Assembly (NCBI GenBank): GCA_024220505.1
Contig: JAKZZE010000016.1
Span: forward strand, 1,226,591 to 1,290,590
Length of the DNA: 64,000 bases
DNA from: Rhizopus arrhizus
Taxonomy: Eukaryota; Mucoromycota; Mucoromycetes; Mucorales; Rhizopodaceae
Direction of reading: 5' to 3'
Every line of letters starts with the position of its first letter. Positions within the stretch are counted from its first letter, which is position 1. Of the stretch, positions 1 through 11,992 are shown piece by piece. The notes beneath the pieces are model-generated. The model did not search any database. It was not told the DNA's origin and was given only the letters and a program-made list of their open reading frames with translations. Position numbers and translations under genes: made by a program.

Positions 1-935
1 TATTTCTGTGGCTACTACATAATAAAAGTTCTACTTTTATTATTTTAAAATATTCTTGGACACTTCTCCTTTGGGTCTGAAGCTTTGGTTTAACAAGAGG
101 TTGCAAGTTGTACATGGCGAATGAAGACATTGAAGACATTGAAGAAATTAAAAGAAATGTAGAAATGAAGAAATTCAAGTCCGAAGGTTGGCCTTGGTGT
201 GCCGGTAGCAAGTTGGGACGGTGTTTGAACATTCTCGGTGAATGAATTGTTGTCCCAGCGGAGCTTCCTTGGACAAGTCGACGATCCTTCTTCCTCTTCT
301 CTGCATTTCATTTATTTTCTTCAAGTCAGACAGTCTAATGTCTAGGCTTGTATCATTTCGGTTCTTTTTTGTTGCCAAGAATCAGTTTATCAATTATCGT
401 CTTAGTCCAGCAGCCAGTTTAGTTTATTTTAGTTAATTTTTTTATTTTATTTTATTTATTTTATTTTTAGTTTGACATGTCGACATTGTGAATGTCAGTT
501 TTACGCGTTGTAAAAAGTATAAAAGAAGTTAATTCTTAATTCAATAAAGATATATTATTTTTATTCATAAAAAAAAAGGAAAAACAATCACTCTATACTT
601 TCCATTGTATATTTTGGTTTTATCCCCTCTATTTTCAACTTCTGTCGATCTTTTCTCTCGAATTATTGACAGCTTACACCTACCTTTTTCTTACGCGAAT
701 ATATCTCCTGTGTTGTTGATTTCTGGTACCAATTATACGAGTAGGTTTTTCAGTCGCCTTGGTTCCGTAGTAATTGAAGTGAATTAATAACAAGTCTCCT
801 TACAGATATATCGTTTCTACTAGTAAATCAAAGACTCCCGCAAGCTCCTTCATTTTTGGTTACTAGTTCTACCGTGCAATTTCAGGAATTGATATATGCT
901 TTTCCCCTGATTATGCTTTACCTTGAATAGCTTGA

Positions 936-2674
936 CACTGCAAATAATCGTTCCCATTAGGTACCGGATTGCGCAAGATTGCTCTTCTTTTGGGTAACGG
1001 ATAGTTATTTTTTTTTCCTGAAAAAAATTAAATCTTGCTGTATTGATCATTTTCGAATTTTGAAAAAAGATTTAGATGCGAAAAAAATAAATTTAACGAT
1101 GTTATTATTTTTTTTGTAGGGTAAATATTCATGGAGTTATTCATGTTTTTAAAAAAATGTCTTTTTTTACAAATGATCTTTTTTTGGAAAGCGTATTTCT
1201 CTCCATTGTTTAAAGACCGATATTTTCTTTTTTTTATTTTTGAGGGCAAAATGCGGAAATCAAAAGCACCATGCGATTATTTTGTTCAGGAGAATACATA
1301 TTAGGAAGGCAATCTGTGATTTTTAGCGTAGCTCATTAGAAATGTGTAACAGGGCGTAACAAAATAGTTGCGTCTAGTAAAAAAAAAAAAAGAAGCTGAA
1401 AAAAAAAAAAGAAGCTGAAAAATAAAAAAAAGACAAAGTTAAAAAAAAGACCTAGTGAAAAAAAAAAAAAAAAAGAGCATAGCAATAAAAGGTTCCTTAT
1501 TCAAATGAAAACAATAATCTAACAGCAAATATACTTTATAGAAATGCAAATGCTTTTATGTTATAACAAAAGAATACTTGTATATTCTAAAAAGAAAGAA
1601 GCTTTGCTCACATTTTATTACAAGGCGGTTATAATTGACAAAATCAAGCAAAAGTTTTTGTTTTTCAAGTAAATAAAGTACTTTATTATTTTTTATGACA
1701 AATAATATAAAAGAATATATGTTTTTAAGCTTATATTGGTTCATTACTTACTTTATGTTTGCACATGGGTGTAATTTGCAATTAGCCATTAGCCATCAGT
1801 CATTAGAGATGTTAACATTGCCAACTTCCTTTACTAAAAAGAGTTTCTCAGCAGCAAGCAGTAATATAAGTTTGGTATTCTTATGGTTTTATCATGTTGG
1901 GAAGAACAACTTTGCTCATGAGGTTCATGTTCGTCATCCGAATGTGTCCCATTAGGAATTCCTAATGTAAAAAAAAAAAAGAAACTGACATTAGACTTGG
2001 TTGTTCTTTTTTTTTTATAAACTTACATATGATCAATACTTGAGCATTCTTTTTTATCTTTTGTACCTTTGACATCTAGTATATTCCATGAAACAAAACA
2101 AGGGAGAAAAAAAAAGATATTGTTTTACTGCTATAATTTGTTAAGATACCGACTTTTTGTTTTTATTTCAAGTAAAAAATAAAATAAAATAATACCCTTC
2201 ATGCTAAACATATTGCATTCAAGTAATAAACCTTGTTCAAGCAATGTATCAGTTACCTTTTGGGATACCATTAAATGTAAACTATATGAAAAGCAACAGT
2301 TTTTGATTTCTAATATGGATAGACATTGAATAAGTGTAACATTGGTAAAATAGGGCTACAAAAAACGCAATTCTGTTTTTTTTTTTCTTTTTTTTTTTCT
2401 TCTCTTTTTTATAAAAGGTAAGTTCTTAATATTATATAAATTGTATTCCTGTTCTAACGGTACTTGTACTTTAGTAATATTGTATTGACTGCTTTCTTTA
2501 TGGTTTAAATGGTCTTTATAAAGTCTTTTCCCAGGATTATCATTGCTTCTTCTTTTCCTTGTTGATATAAGCTTGACTGGTTTCTTTTTTTCTTTTCTTT
2601 TTTTTTTCATGGTCCATCTAAAGCAAGGTACTATTACTTTTACTACATACACTCAATAGCTAATAATTATTATA
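936..2674. mobile_element. CACTA-A fragment (A7), transposase-side end only
   Basis: It begins with the CACTA-A terminus CACTGCAAATAATCGTTCC and mirrors 7033-8770 of element A6. It has no second terminus: the sequence passes into the Tc1-like copy at 2675, and beyond that copy the flank is unrelated to A6. It therefore looks like half an element made by the inverted duplication, not by transposition. No coding gene is visible; the short open frames are A/T-rich low-complexity sequence. Confidence 0.85.
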
Positions 2675-4304
2675 CAGTAGCGGACAAAACTGGTGCACAA
2701 AACTTTTTTTCAGTTTTTAACTACCATTACCTGCTCATGGTAATTGCAATAGTCATGAAACTGTACTAGAAGGAGGATATACTAGTCATTGTAATCTATG
2801 TATGTTCTAAGCATGACATTGTTAAAACTGAGCGATAAGCGTGCTTTAAATTTATAAAATTTTATATTTTCTAAAAACCGCAAAAGTGGCTAAGACCTTA
2901 GACTTTATATAATCATCTCATCTCTTGATATCATCGGATATTCTTCTTTGCATATGCTAATAATATGCGTGTATATCATTTTCAATAAAAGAACCCGGCT
3001 CTTTGACTACTCTTTACCAAAGATCATCGACCCTTTTTGATCTAGTGTCGTATCATCATACCTTTGCCATCAATTGCCACCTGGTATGCTTAAGCGGACT
3101 TAGGCTGGGATTAGTGGCGACTAAACTTGTAGCACAGAAGCGCTGTTATCAAATATTGAGTTTGTGACATGCGTCGACTTGTGCCTTGTGTCATTGTCAT
3201 ACTGAAACGAGAGATTACGACGTTTTAGACCACTATACGCTAGGCTTTTGTGGTATGAAGTAAGCGAAATATATGTGTATATTTATGAGTTCATTATACC
3301 ATCATATACTTGACACACATATTCCGGTCCTCAATATCTAATACAGCCTTAAAACATAACAGAGCAGCCAGCATGCTTCATTGTTTGATCACCGTGAAAA
3401 AATCGCTCAGGTTGCTCGACTTGCTTTCAATATTAGTGTATACTATCTGCATCCATAATGTTCATATTTGTTTCATTGCTAAAGATAGCAGACTTCCAGC
3501 CCTCTATAGTATACAGTGGCTTGTTGTGATACCACATTCATCGCTTTTTCCGGCTAATACAGCTGATGAAATTCTTCGATTCCTTACTTCCGGACTCAAA
3601 ATCTAGCTTCCTACAGTGCCTTCAGACTAACAGTCTGCTAATACTGTATCTTAAGGTCCTCGAAATGTGCTGAGCATCAGAAACTGTGTGTAACGGACCT
3701 TGTCCAAGCTTTAGGTTAGTGATTGAGCTAGTAACTTTTCAGACTAAAAGCGGGAGACCTTCATGATCACAAGACATTAAGTTTCTTTCTTCCCTCTTTC
3801 TCCTGTTGATTGTCCATTTAGAGATTCTTGTTGTTCTAGAAATATCTGTTGTCGTACGAACTAAGTGTATTCGAGATCTCAGAGTTTCGTTTTTACAGTT
3901 GCTTATTTTCTTAAACATATAAGGCTAGTACTTTGTTATAGTGAATAGGGTAAAAACAAAAGGGGGGACTCAATGGGAAATACAAAATAAGTACAGTTTT
4001 ATATATTTTTTAAGAGCTACTAAAATTTACTAATATGCGGTGAAATCTGAAAGCAAACGGGAGAGATATGGGGAAAATTGAAAGAAGGCTAGACAAGCAC
4101 CACATTTTTGGCGAAAATTGAAATATGCAAAAAAGCACTAAAAATGACCTTATGCCTGGGGGATATCCGGTACAGTTCCGGTTTACATAACATAATGTAT
4201 ATTTTGGACTGTCTTTCAGATGGTATATGCCACAAAAGTCGCAGACATATGGCGGAGATACAATGTTGATTTTAATTTTTGTGCACCAGTTTTGTCCGCT
4301 ACTG
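2675..4304 (-). mobile_element. Tc1-like element Tc-a, copy 1
   Basis: A 1630-bp element with terminal inverted repeats beginning CAGTAGCGGACAAAACTGGT, bordered by TA on both sides. Its outer flank is A6-like CACTA sequence. Its inner flank (from 4305) is unrelated sequence, so its two flanks come from different loci. That is expected for a recombinant rather than a plain insertion. Confidence 0.93.
2900..3918 (-). pseudogene. Decayed Tc1-like transposase (Tc-a copy 1)
   Basis: Mirror copy of the pseudogene at 5789-6807, apparently with the same stops. On the minus strand the three-frame translation retains recognisable Tc1 blocks, such as a GWKSAIFSNETN block for the first Asp region and YDNDTRHKS for the second, interrupted by many stop codons. 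No functional protein is expected. Confidence 0.75.
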
Positions 4305-4475
4305 TATAACGGAGTGGCTAGCAGCCAATGAAAAGTATAAAAGGATTACAAGTTTTTATTGAATAAACAATATACAGTCTTCTCTTTATTTTTTTACTTT
4401 ATTCTTTTTACACTTACTTTACGCCTTTAAAGTCAATACTAGTTCTCTTTTTCCTGGTTACTGTTTTAAATTTCA
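4305..4475. other. Unassigned A/T-rich flank left of A6
   Basis: This short stretch holds no gene. It has a TATA-like GTATAAAAGG and an AATAAA, resembling a promoter/poly(A) pair as in LTRs, but no LTR borders are visible. It ends with TCA, the left target duplication of CACTA-A element A6. The ancestral sequence continues after A6 at 8774. Confidence 0.5.
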
Positions 4476-5402
4476 CACTGCAAATAATAGTGTAAATTGG
4501 GTAACAAATCGTTTACCAATCTTGCGAAATAATTTACATTCGTGTACAATCAGGTAAGAGATTTATCCACGCACAGCCTCCTGTCTCTGCCACAAATCGT
4601 GTAAGTTATTGTTCGCCCTTTGGTTATGTGATGGTGCAAGATTTGTGGCCAACACAGGAGACTGTTGGGAGACTTTTTCGTTAACTGATCTTGCAAGGTG
4701 GACCTTTCATCAGTTACGTTGTGGCTCTTGTTTATTATCAATTTGATATCTAATGGTGCTTGGCAACCAATCACGCTTTGTAAAACACTACTTTATTTGT
4801 CTTTTTGCTCTTTTATAAACCACTCATATTGCCTTATATACTTCTTTATGAACCACTTATATTGCTTTATATACTTCTTTATTGACCATTCATATTGCAA
4901 TAAATATCGCTTTATACACATAAAAAAATAGGGATTTTGTTTATAAAAAATAGCTTTTTTTTATTTGAATAAAATAATAATAACAAAATATGATATTTCT
5001 TTGCTTGTAGCGTTTTAAAAGAGTACTTGACTTACCTAATGTCACCAGAACAGCAGCATCTAATCTAAAAATACATCAATTAGTCTCGTGGAACTCAAAA
5101 AGTTCTCAAAAGAAAAAAGAAAAAAGAAAAAAAAAAAGCCAAGCTCAAGAATTCAAAGACACAAGGATTCAAGGATTCAAGAACTTGGACACTCAAAGCA
5201 AAAGAAAAGACATCAGTACTTAAGAGCCAAAGTAAAAACAAGGAAAGAAACAGAAACATGCCAAAGCAAAGCAGCATTCATCTATAACATTTATTAGCTA
5301 TCGTGTATATATCGTGAAAGTAATAGTACCTTACTTTAGATAGATCATGGGAAGAAAACTAGCTAAGCGTATACAAACAACTAAAAAAGCAGCACGCATC
5401 TA

Positions 5403-7032
5403 CAGTAGCGGACAAAACTGGTGCACAAAAATTAAAATCAACATTGTATCTCCGCCATATGTCTGCGACTTTTGTGGCATATACCATCTGAAAGACAGTC
5501 CAAAATATACATTATGTTATGTAAACCGGAACTGTACCGGATATCCCCCAGGCATAAGGTCATTTTTAGTGCTTTTTTGCATATTTCAATTTTCGCCAAA
5601 AATGTGGTGCTTGTCTAGCCTTCTTTCAATTTTCCCCATATCTCTCCCGTTTGCTTTCAGATTTCACCGCATATTAGTAAATTTTAGTAGCTCTTAAAAA
5701 ATATATAAAACTGTACTTATTTTGTATTTCCCATTGAGTCCCCCCTTTTGTTTTTACCCTATTCACTATAACAAAGTACTAGCCTTATATGTTTAAGAAA
5801 ATAAGCAACTGTAAAAACGAAACTCTGAGATCTCGAATACACTTAGTTCGTACGACAACAGATATTTCTAGAACAACAAGAATCTCTAAATGGACAATCA
5901 ACAGGAGAAAGAGGGAAGAAAGAAACTTAATGTCTTGTGATCATGAAGGTCTCCCGCTTTTAGTCTGAAAAGTTACTAGCTCAATCACTAACCTAAAGCT
6001 TGGACAAGGTCCGTTACACACAGTTTCTGATGCTCAGCACATTTCGAGGACCTTAAGATACAGTATTAGCAGACTGTTAGTCTGAAGGCACTGTAGGAAG
6101 CTAGATTTTGAGTCCGGAAGTAAGGAATCGAAGAATTTCATCAGCTGTATTAGCCGGAAAAAGCGATGAATGTGGTATCACAACAAGCCACTGTATACTA
6201 TAGAGGGCTGGAAGTCTGCTATCTTTAGCAATGAAACAAATATGAACATTATGGATGCAGATAGTATACACTAATATTGAAAGCAAGTCGAGCAACCTGA
6301 GCGATTTTTTCACGGTGATCAAACAATGAAGCATGCTGGCTGCTCTGTTATGTTTTAAGGCTGTATTAGATATTGAGGACCGGAATATGTGTGTCAAGTA
6401 TATGATGGTATAATGAACTCATAAATATACACATATATTTCGCTTACTTCATACCACAAAAGCCTAGCGTATAGTGGTCTAAAACGTCGTAATCTCTCGT
6501 TTCAGTATGACAATGACACAAGGCACAAGTCGACGCATGTCACAAACTCAATATTTGATAACAGCGCTTCTGTGCTACAAGTTTAGTCGCCACTAATCCC
6601 AGCCTAAGTCCGCTTAAGCATACCAGGTGGCAATTGATGGCAAAGGTATGATGATACGACACTAGATCAAAAAGGGTCGATGATCTTTGGTAAAGAGTAG
6701 TCAAAGAGCCGGGTTCTTTTATTGAAAATGATATACACGCATATTATTAGCATATGCAAAGAAGAATATCCGATGATATCAAGAGATGAGATGATTATAT
6801 AAAGTCTAAGGTCTTAGCCACTTTTGCGGTTTTTAGAAAATATAAAATTTTATAAATTTAAAGCACGCTTATCGCTCAGTTTTAACAATGTCATGCTTAG
6901 AACATACATAGATTACAATGACTAGTATATCCTCCTTCTAGTACAGTTTCATGACTATTGCAATTACCATGAGCAGGTAATGGTAGTTAAAAACTGAAAA
7001 AAAGTTTTGTGCACCAGTTTTGTCCGCTACTG
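5403..7032 (+). mobile_element. Tc1-like element Tc-a, copy 2
   Basis: Inverted partner of copy 1: 1630 bp, the same terminal repeats, TA at 5401-5402 and 7033-7034. It is inserted in CACTA-A element A6. Element A4 carries the uninterrupted target sequence, which confirms the insertion borders. Confidence 0.93.
5789..6807 (+). pseudogene. Decayed Tc1-like transposase (Tc-a copy 2)
   Basis: Translating across stops gives a Tc1-type order: an N-terminal helix-turn-helix-like segment (RISKWTINRRKR), the first Asp block in degenerate form (GWKSAIFSNETN), a CIRY.GPEYVCQVYDG block matching the WGCI...GPGY region of Tc1 transposases, then FQYDNDTRHKS for the second Asp block. At least ten in-frame stops and some frame changes are present. 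The third acidic residue region (DLNPIE in relatives) is no longer readable. Inactive. Confidence 0.75.
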
Positions 7033-8770
7033 TATAATAATTATTAGCTATTGAGTGTATGTAGTAAAAGTAATAGTACCTTGCTTTAGATGGACCATGA
7101 AAAAAAAAAGAAAAGAAAAAAAGAAACCAGTCAAGCTTATATCAACAAGGAAAAGAAGAAGCAATGATAATCCTGGGAAAAGACTTTATAAAGACCATTT
7201 AAACCATAAAGAAAGCAGTCAATACAATATTACTAAAGTACAAGTACCGTTAGAACAGGAATACAATTTATATAATATTAAGAACTTACCTTTTATAAAA
7301 AAGAGAAGAAAAAAAAAAAGAAAAAAAAAAAACAGAATTGCGTTTTTTGTAGCCCTATTTTACCAATGTTACACTTATTCAATGTCTATCCATATTAGAA
7401 ATCAAAAACTGTTGCTTTTCATATAGTTTACATTTAATGGTATCCCAAAAGGTAACTGATACATTGCTTGAACAAGGTTTATTACTTGAATGCAATATGT
7501 TTAGCATGAAGGGTATTATTTTATTTTATTTTTTACTTGAAATAAAAACAAAAAGTCGGTATCTTAACAAATTATAGCAGTAAAACAATATCTTTTTTTT
7601 TCTCCCTTGTTTTGTTTCATGGAATATACTAGATGTCAAAGGTACAAAAGATAAAAAAGAATGCTCAAGTATTGATCATATGTAAGTTTATAAAAAAAAA
7701 AGAACAACCAAGTCTAATGTCAGTTTCTTTTTTTTTTTTACATTAGGAATTCCTAATGGGACACATTCGGATGACGAACATGAACCTCATGAGCAAAGTT
7801 GTTCTTCCCAACATGATAAAACCATAAGAATACCAAACTTATATTACTGCTTGCTGCTGAGAAACTCTTTTTAGTAAAGGAAGTTGGCAATGTTAACATC
7901 TCTAATGACTGATGGCTAATGGCTAATTGCAAATTACACCCATGTGCAAACATAAAGTAAGTAATGAACCAATATAAGCTTAAAAACATATATTCTTTTA
8001 TATTATTTGTCATAAAAAATAATAAAGTACTTTATTTACTTGAAAAACAAAAACTTTTGCTTGATTTTGTCAATTATAACCGCCTTGTAATAAAATGTGA
8101 GCAAAGCTTCTTTCTTTTTAGAATATACAAGTATTCTTTTGTTATAACATAAAAGCATTTGCATTTCTATAAAGTATATTTGCTGTTAGATTATTGTTTT
8201 CATTTGAATAAGGAACCTTTTATTGCTATGCTCTTTTTTTTTTTTTTTTTCACTAGGTCTTTTTTTTAACTTTGTCTTTTTTTTATTTTTCAGCTTCTTT
8301 TTTTTTTTTCAGCTTCTTTTTTTTTTTTACTAGACGCAACTATTTTGTTACGCCCTGTTACACATTTCTAATGAGCTACGCTAAAAATCACAGATTGCCT
8401 TCCTAATATGTATTCTCCTGAACAAAATAATCGCATGGTGCTTTTGATTTCCGCATTTTGCCCTCAAAAATAAAAAAAAGAAAATATCGGTCTTTAAACA
8501 ATGGAGAGAAATACGCTTTCCAAAAAAAGATCATTTGTAAAAAAAGACATTTTTTTAAAAACATGAATAACTCCATGAATATTTACCCTACAAAAAAAAT
8601 AATAACATCGTTAAATTTATTTTTTTCGCATCTAAATCTTTTTTCAAAATTCGAAAATGATCAATACAGCAAGATTTAATTTTTTTCAGGAAAAAAAATA
8701 ACTATCCGTTACCCAAAAGAAGAGCAATCTTGCGCAATCCGGTACCTAATGGGAACGATTATTTGCAGTG

Positions 8771-9764
8771 TCAAGCTATTCAAGGTAAAGCATAATCAGG
8801 GGAAAAGCATATATCAATTCCTGAAATTGCACGGTAGAACTAGTAACCAAAAATGAAGGAGCTTGCGGGAGTCTTTGATTTACTAGTAGAAACGATATAT
8901 CTGTAAGGAGACTTGTTATTAATTCACTTCAATTACTACGGAACCAAGGCGACTGAAAAACCTACTCGTATAATTGGTACCAGAAATCAACAACACAGGA
9001 GATATATTCGCGTAAGAAAAAGGTAGGTGTAAGCTGTCAATAATTCGAGAGAAAAGATCGACAGAAGTTGAAAATAGAGGGGATAAAACCAAAATATACA
9101 ATGGAAAGTATAGAGTGATTGTTTTTCCTTTTTTTTTATGAATAAAAATAATATATCTTTATTGAATTAAGAATTAACTTCTTTTATACTTTTTACAACG
9201 CGTAAAACTGACATTCACAATGTCGACATGTCAAACTAAAAATAAAATAAATAAAATAAAATAAAAAAATTAACTAAAATAAACTAAACTGGCTGCTGGA
9301 CTAAGACGATAATTGATAAACTGATTCTTGGCAACAAAAAAGAACCGAAATGATACAAGCCTAGACATTAGACTGTCTGACTTGAAGAAAATAAATGAAA
9401 TGCAGAGAAGAGGAAGAAGGATCGTCGACTTGTCCAAGGAAGCTCCGCTGGGACAACAATTCATTCACCGAGAATGTTCAAACACCGTCCCAACTTGCTA
9501 CCGGCACACCAAGGCCAACCTTCGGACTTGAATTTCTTCATTTCTACATTTCTTTTAATTTCTTCAATGTCTTCAATGTCTTCATTCGCCATGTACAACT
9601 TGCAACCTCTTGTTAAACCAAAGCTTCAGACCCAAAGGAGAAGTGTCCAAGAATATTTTAAAATAATAAAAGTAGAACTTTTATTATGTAGTAGCCACAG
9701 AAATAAGAAAAATATTCTTTTCAAATCGAGTTTACCAATATTCACCATAGTATCATCCCAACCA
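8771..9764. other. Flank between A6 and SINE-2; no gene seen
   Basis: A/T-rich unique sequence, mirrored in 1-935 up to 9705 and single-copy from 9706 on. On the reverse strand it has a TATA-like GTATAAAAG with an AATAAA about 25 bases later, resembling an LTR promoter/R region, but I could not find LTR ends or a coding frame. The open frames here are short and lack recognisable similarity. Confidence 0.55.
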
Positions 9765-9780
9765 CTCCTCAATGGTCCAG
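9765..9780 (+). repeat. Target duplication of SINE-2 (tRNA-Glu nt -1 to +15)
   Basis: The 16 bases CTCCTCAATGGTCCAG repeat exactly at 36475-36490, where they form position -1 and the first 15 nucleotides of the intact tRNA-Glu gene. This copy abuts the A-rich 3' tail of SINE-2, so it is the distal target duplication and not a tRNA gene. Confidence 0.9.
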
Positions 9781-10253
9781 GTTAAAGATTTTATATTTTT
9801 ATTGGATAATATGCAGGCGACAAATATGTCATTATTGCTATCCACAGTGATAAACTGGAAAGCATACAAACTATTATGGGGGAGGAGGGAAAGGAAGAAA
9901 GAAGGAACGGATTATTATTGGGGGGAGCTGGAACCAGAGACGAAGACTTGAGGCAGAACAGAACGCGCTTCATTAAGCCCGGGCTGGGCATCCCGGCACC
10001 GCGGACCAACAACGCTCGACAAGCAACCAACGCAGACCAACCGACCAGAACAGCAGTGGCGTTAAAACCAGTATTATCATCAAGAGCGCACACCAAAGTC
10101 CCCCGAAAGGGAAGGAAAGTAGGCAGATACTCAGCTGCTACGCAACGCATCACACAGGCGGAGAAACAAAAGTGCTTGATGCACTCGGCAAAGTGAACAT
10201 GTAGAGGGGCAGGGAAGGGATAGATCCGAAGATCCTATCAGGGGTCGAACTTG
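9781..10253 (-). mobile_element. SINE-2, body and 3' tail
   Basis: A GC-rich block with no gene, read on the minus strand. It starts at the B-box-like GTTCGACCCC (10241-10250), continues through a body also found in SINE-1, and ends in an A-rich tail at 9781. Shared blocks with SINE-1 include GGGCTTAATGAAGC, GTTTGTATGCTTTCC and TGTCGCCTGCATA near the 3' end. The 5' portion is displaced to 36419-36474 by two CACTA-A elements. The frames that look open inside it differ in SINE-1 and are not coding. Confidence 0.85.
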
Positions 10254-10519
10254 CACTGCAAATAATTGGAGATATTAAACGTAGTTTTTTAGCATAAATG
10301 AGCGCAACAACGCGAAGTTTAACGCAACTCCACGGAATTTTATTGCTCTTTTAAACGATTTTCGAGGCAGAGCAGTAATCGTTAAATAACTTTTACGCAA
10401 GCAAGAGGAGGTCGTTTAGTGTTCTTTTACCAAAGCATTTTTTACGTTTCAATTAATACTAGTCAACGTTTGAGCAACGAATGATACGTTTTAAAACATT
10501 ACTTTATATGTCTTTTTGT

Positions 10520-10715
10520 TCTTTTATCGACCGCTCATATTGCCTTATATACTTCTTCATCGAACACTCATATTGCCTTATATACTTCTTTATTGACCAC
10601 CCATATTGCCTTATATATTTCTTTATGAACCACTCATATTGCTTTATATACTTCTTTATTGACCACTTATATAGCTTATATACTTCTTTATTGACCATTC
10701 ATATTGCAATAAATA
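10520..10715. repeat. Subterminal tandem repeats of A1
   Basis: About six copies of a 33-34 bp unit containing TATTGCCTTATATACTTC and a variable GACCAC/GAACAC core. The same array, with two to six units, lies near the accessory-gene end of each CACTA-A copy. Subterminal repeats are the usual binding sites of the DNA-binding protein in CACTA systems. The long open frame through this array is a by-product of the repeat. Confidence 0.8.
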
Positions 10716-11089
10716 TTGCTTTATATATACAAAAAAATAGGGATTTTGTTTATAAAAAATAGCTTTTTTTTATTTGAATAAAATAATAATAACAAAATAT
10801 GATATTTCTTTGCTTGTAGCGTTTTAAAAGTGTACTTGACTTACCTAATGTCACCAGAATAGCAGCATCTAATCTAAAAATACATCAACTAGTCTCGTGG
10901 AACTCAAAAAGTTCTCAAAAGAAAAAAAAGAAAAAAAAAAAAAGCCAAGCTCAAGGATTCAGAGACACAAGGATTCAAGGATTCAAGGATTCAAGGACTT
11001 GGGCACTCAAAGCAAAAGAAAAGACATCAGTACTTAAGAACCAAAGCGAAAATTAGGAAAGAAACAGAAAGAGGCCAAAGCAGAGCAGC

Positions 11090-11309
11090 ATTCATCTATA
11101 ACAATTATTAGCTATCGTGTATATGTAGTAAAAGTAATAGTACCTTTCTTTAGATAGACCATGGGAAGAAAACTAGCTAAGCGTATACTCACAAGTAAAA
11201 AAAGCAGCAGACATCTATAATAATTATTAGCTATTGAGTATATATAATAAAAGTGATAGTACCTTTCTTTAGATGGGCTAAGAGAAAAACCTTGCTAAGC
11301 TTTACCAAC

Positions 11310-11361
<52 letters not shown>

Positions 11362-11450
11362 AAGCAGTACTCCTCTATAATAATTATTAGTTATCAAGTA
11401 TATAGTAAAAGTAATAGCACCTTGCTTTAGGTGGACCATGAGAAAAAAAA
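11090..11450. repeat. Second subterminal repeat set of A1 (about 120-bp units)
   Basis: Three direct units spaced 120-150 bp, each with TTATTAGCTAT, then AAAAGTAATAGTACCTT, then CTTTAGATGGACCATG or variants. Homologous units lie at 28245-28560 in A2, 52225-52420 in A3, 54905-55080 in A4 and 62095-62405 in A5. A homopolymer of about 46 A separates two of the units. Confidence 0.75.
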
Positions 11451-11992
11451 AGAAAAAGAAAAAAAGACAGCAGCCAAGCTTATACTAACAAGTAAAAGAA
11501 GCAACTATAATCCTGGGAAAAAGACTTTATAAAGACCATTTGAAACATCAAGAAAGCAACTAATACGATTTTACTAAAGTTCAAGTACCATCAGAACAAT
11601 AATAGAGTACATATAATATTAAGAACTTACCTTTTAGAAAGAATGTTTTGTTTAAAAAAAAAGAAAAAAAAAAAAGGAAAAAAAAAAAGTACTTTTTTTA
11701 TAGCCTCATTTTACCAGTGTTACAGTTACCCACTATCGATTAAAAATAAGTCTTCTTTAATACTGTTTAACTATTGAAACATTCAGAGAGGCTATTCATA
11801 AACAGTTTAAACTTTCTCTTCTTCTTCTTTTTTTTTTTATTTAAATGTAATATCTTTAACTCCAAAGGCTTTTTTTTCTTCGCTTTTTTTGTAGAACAAA
11901 CAAAAGTATCAGGTTGTTTTGTGTTCATCTTTAGTTTATTTTGTACTCTTGTTTTTTTTTTTCTTCCTTTTTATATAATTTATCTTGAAAAA

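Larger units (their letters stand above)
1..4304. repeat. Left arm of 9.7-kb inverted repeat
   Basis: This stretch is the reverse complement of 5403-9705. Position 1 pairs with 9705 and 4304 pairs with 5403; one single-base shift lies between about 790 and 2650. The blocks I compared base by base are identical. It contains flank (1-935), a truncated CACTA-A end (936-2674) and a complete Tc1-like copy (2675-4304). The symmetry runs up to the first base of the window, so the arm may continue outside it. The inner break falls exactly at the end of the Tc1-like element. Confidence 0.95.
4476..8770. mobile_element. CACTA-A element A6, non-coding derivative
   Basis: Starts CACTGCAAATAATAGTGTAA and ends in the inverse of CACTGCAAATAATCG, flanked by TCA at 4473-4475 and 8771-8773 (3-bp duplication, the size usual for CACTA elements). 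Without the Tc1-like insertion at 5403-7032 it is about 2.66 kb, almost the same as A4 (2.65 kb). It keeps both ends and subterminal repeats of the family but neither the transposase nor the accessory gene, so it would need proteins supplied in trans. A4 (TA at 54961-54962) shows the empty Tc1 site. Confidence 0.9.
5403..9705. repeat. Right arm of 9.7-kb inverted repeat
   Basis: Mirror image of 1-4304. It contains a Tc1-like copy (5403-7032), the distal part of CACTA-A element A6 (to 8770) and unique flank (8771-9705). The 1.1-kb spacer (4305-5402) is not repeated on the left. It holds the other end of A6, so the right-hand arrangement is the original one and the left arm the derived one. Confidence 0.95.

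Noticed and set aside
3310..3606. 98-codon open frame in Tc-a (also 6101-6397, 29759-29992)
   Set aside because: It is antisense to the decayed Tc1 transposase; the recognisable motifs are on the other strand.
4305..4475. LTR of a second retrotransposon (TATA box plus AATAAA)
   Set aside because: No TG...CA borders, no primer-binding site or coding region, and no second copy in direct orientation in the window.
7055..7426. Lys-rich 98-123 codon frames in CACTA-A ends (also 2356-2652)
   Set aside because: Made of A-runs. The frame length differs between copies, and the homologous region of A4 is shifted. No domain.
8458..8679. 73-codon frame beginning MPSKIKKRKYRS, repeated in several CACTA-A ends
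   Set aside because: It lies in the terminal 300 bp that acts as element end. Its reading frame and stop vary between copies, and its codon content is A/T-rich noise.
9791..10196. Open frames of 106-120 codons on both strands in the GC-rich block
   Set aside because: They lie within SINE-2. The homologous SINE-1 sequence (63192-63655) does not keep the frames, and neither product resembles a known protein.
10481..10762. 93-codon frame rich in Tyr/Phe/Ile repeats (also 4698-4931, 55426-55659)
   Set aside because: It is the translation of the 33-34 bp subterminal tandem repeats; the repeat length happens to keep a frame open.
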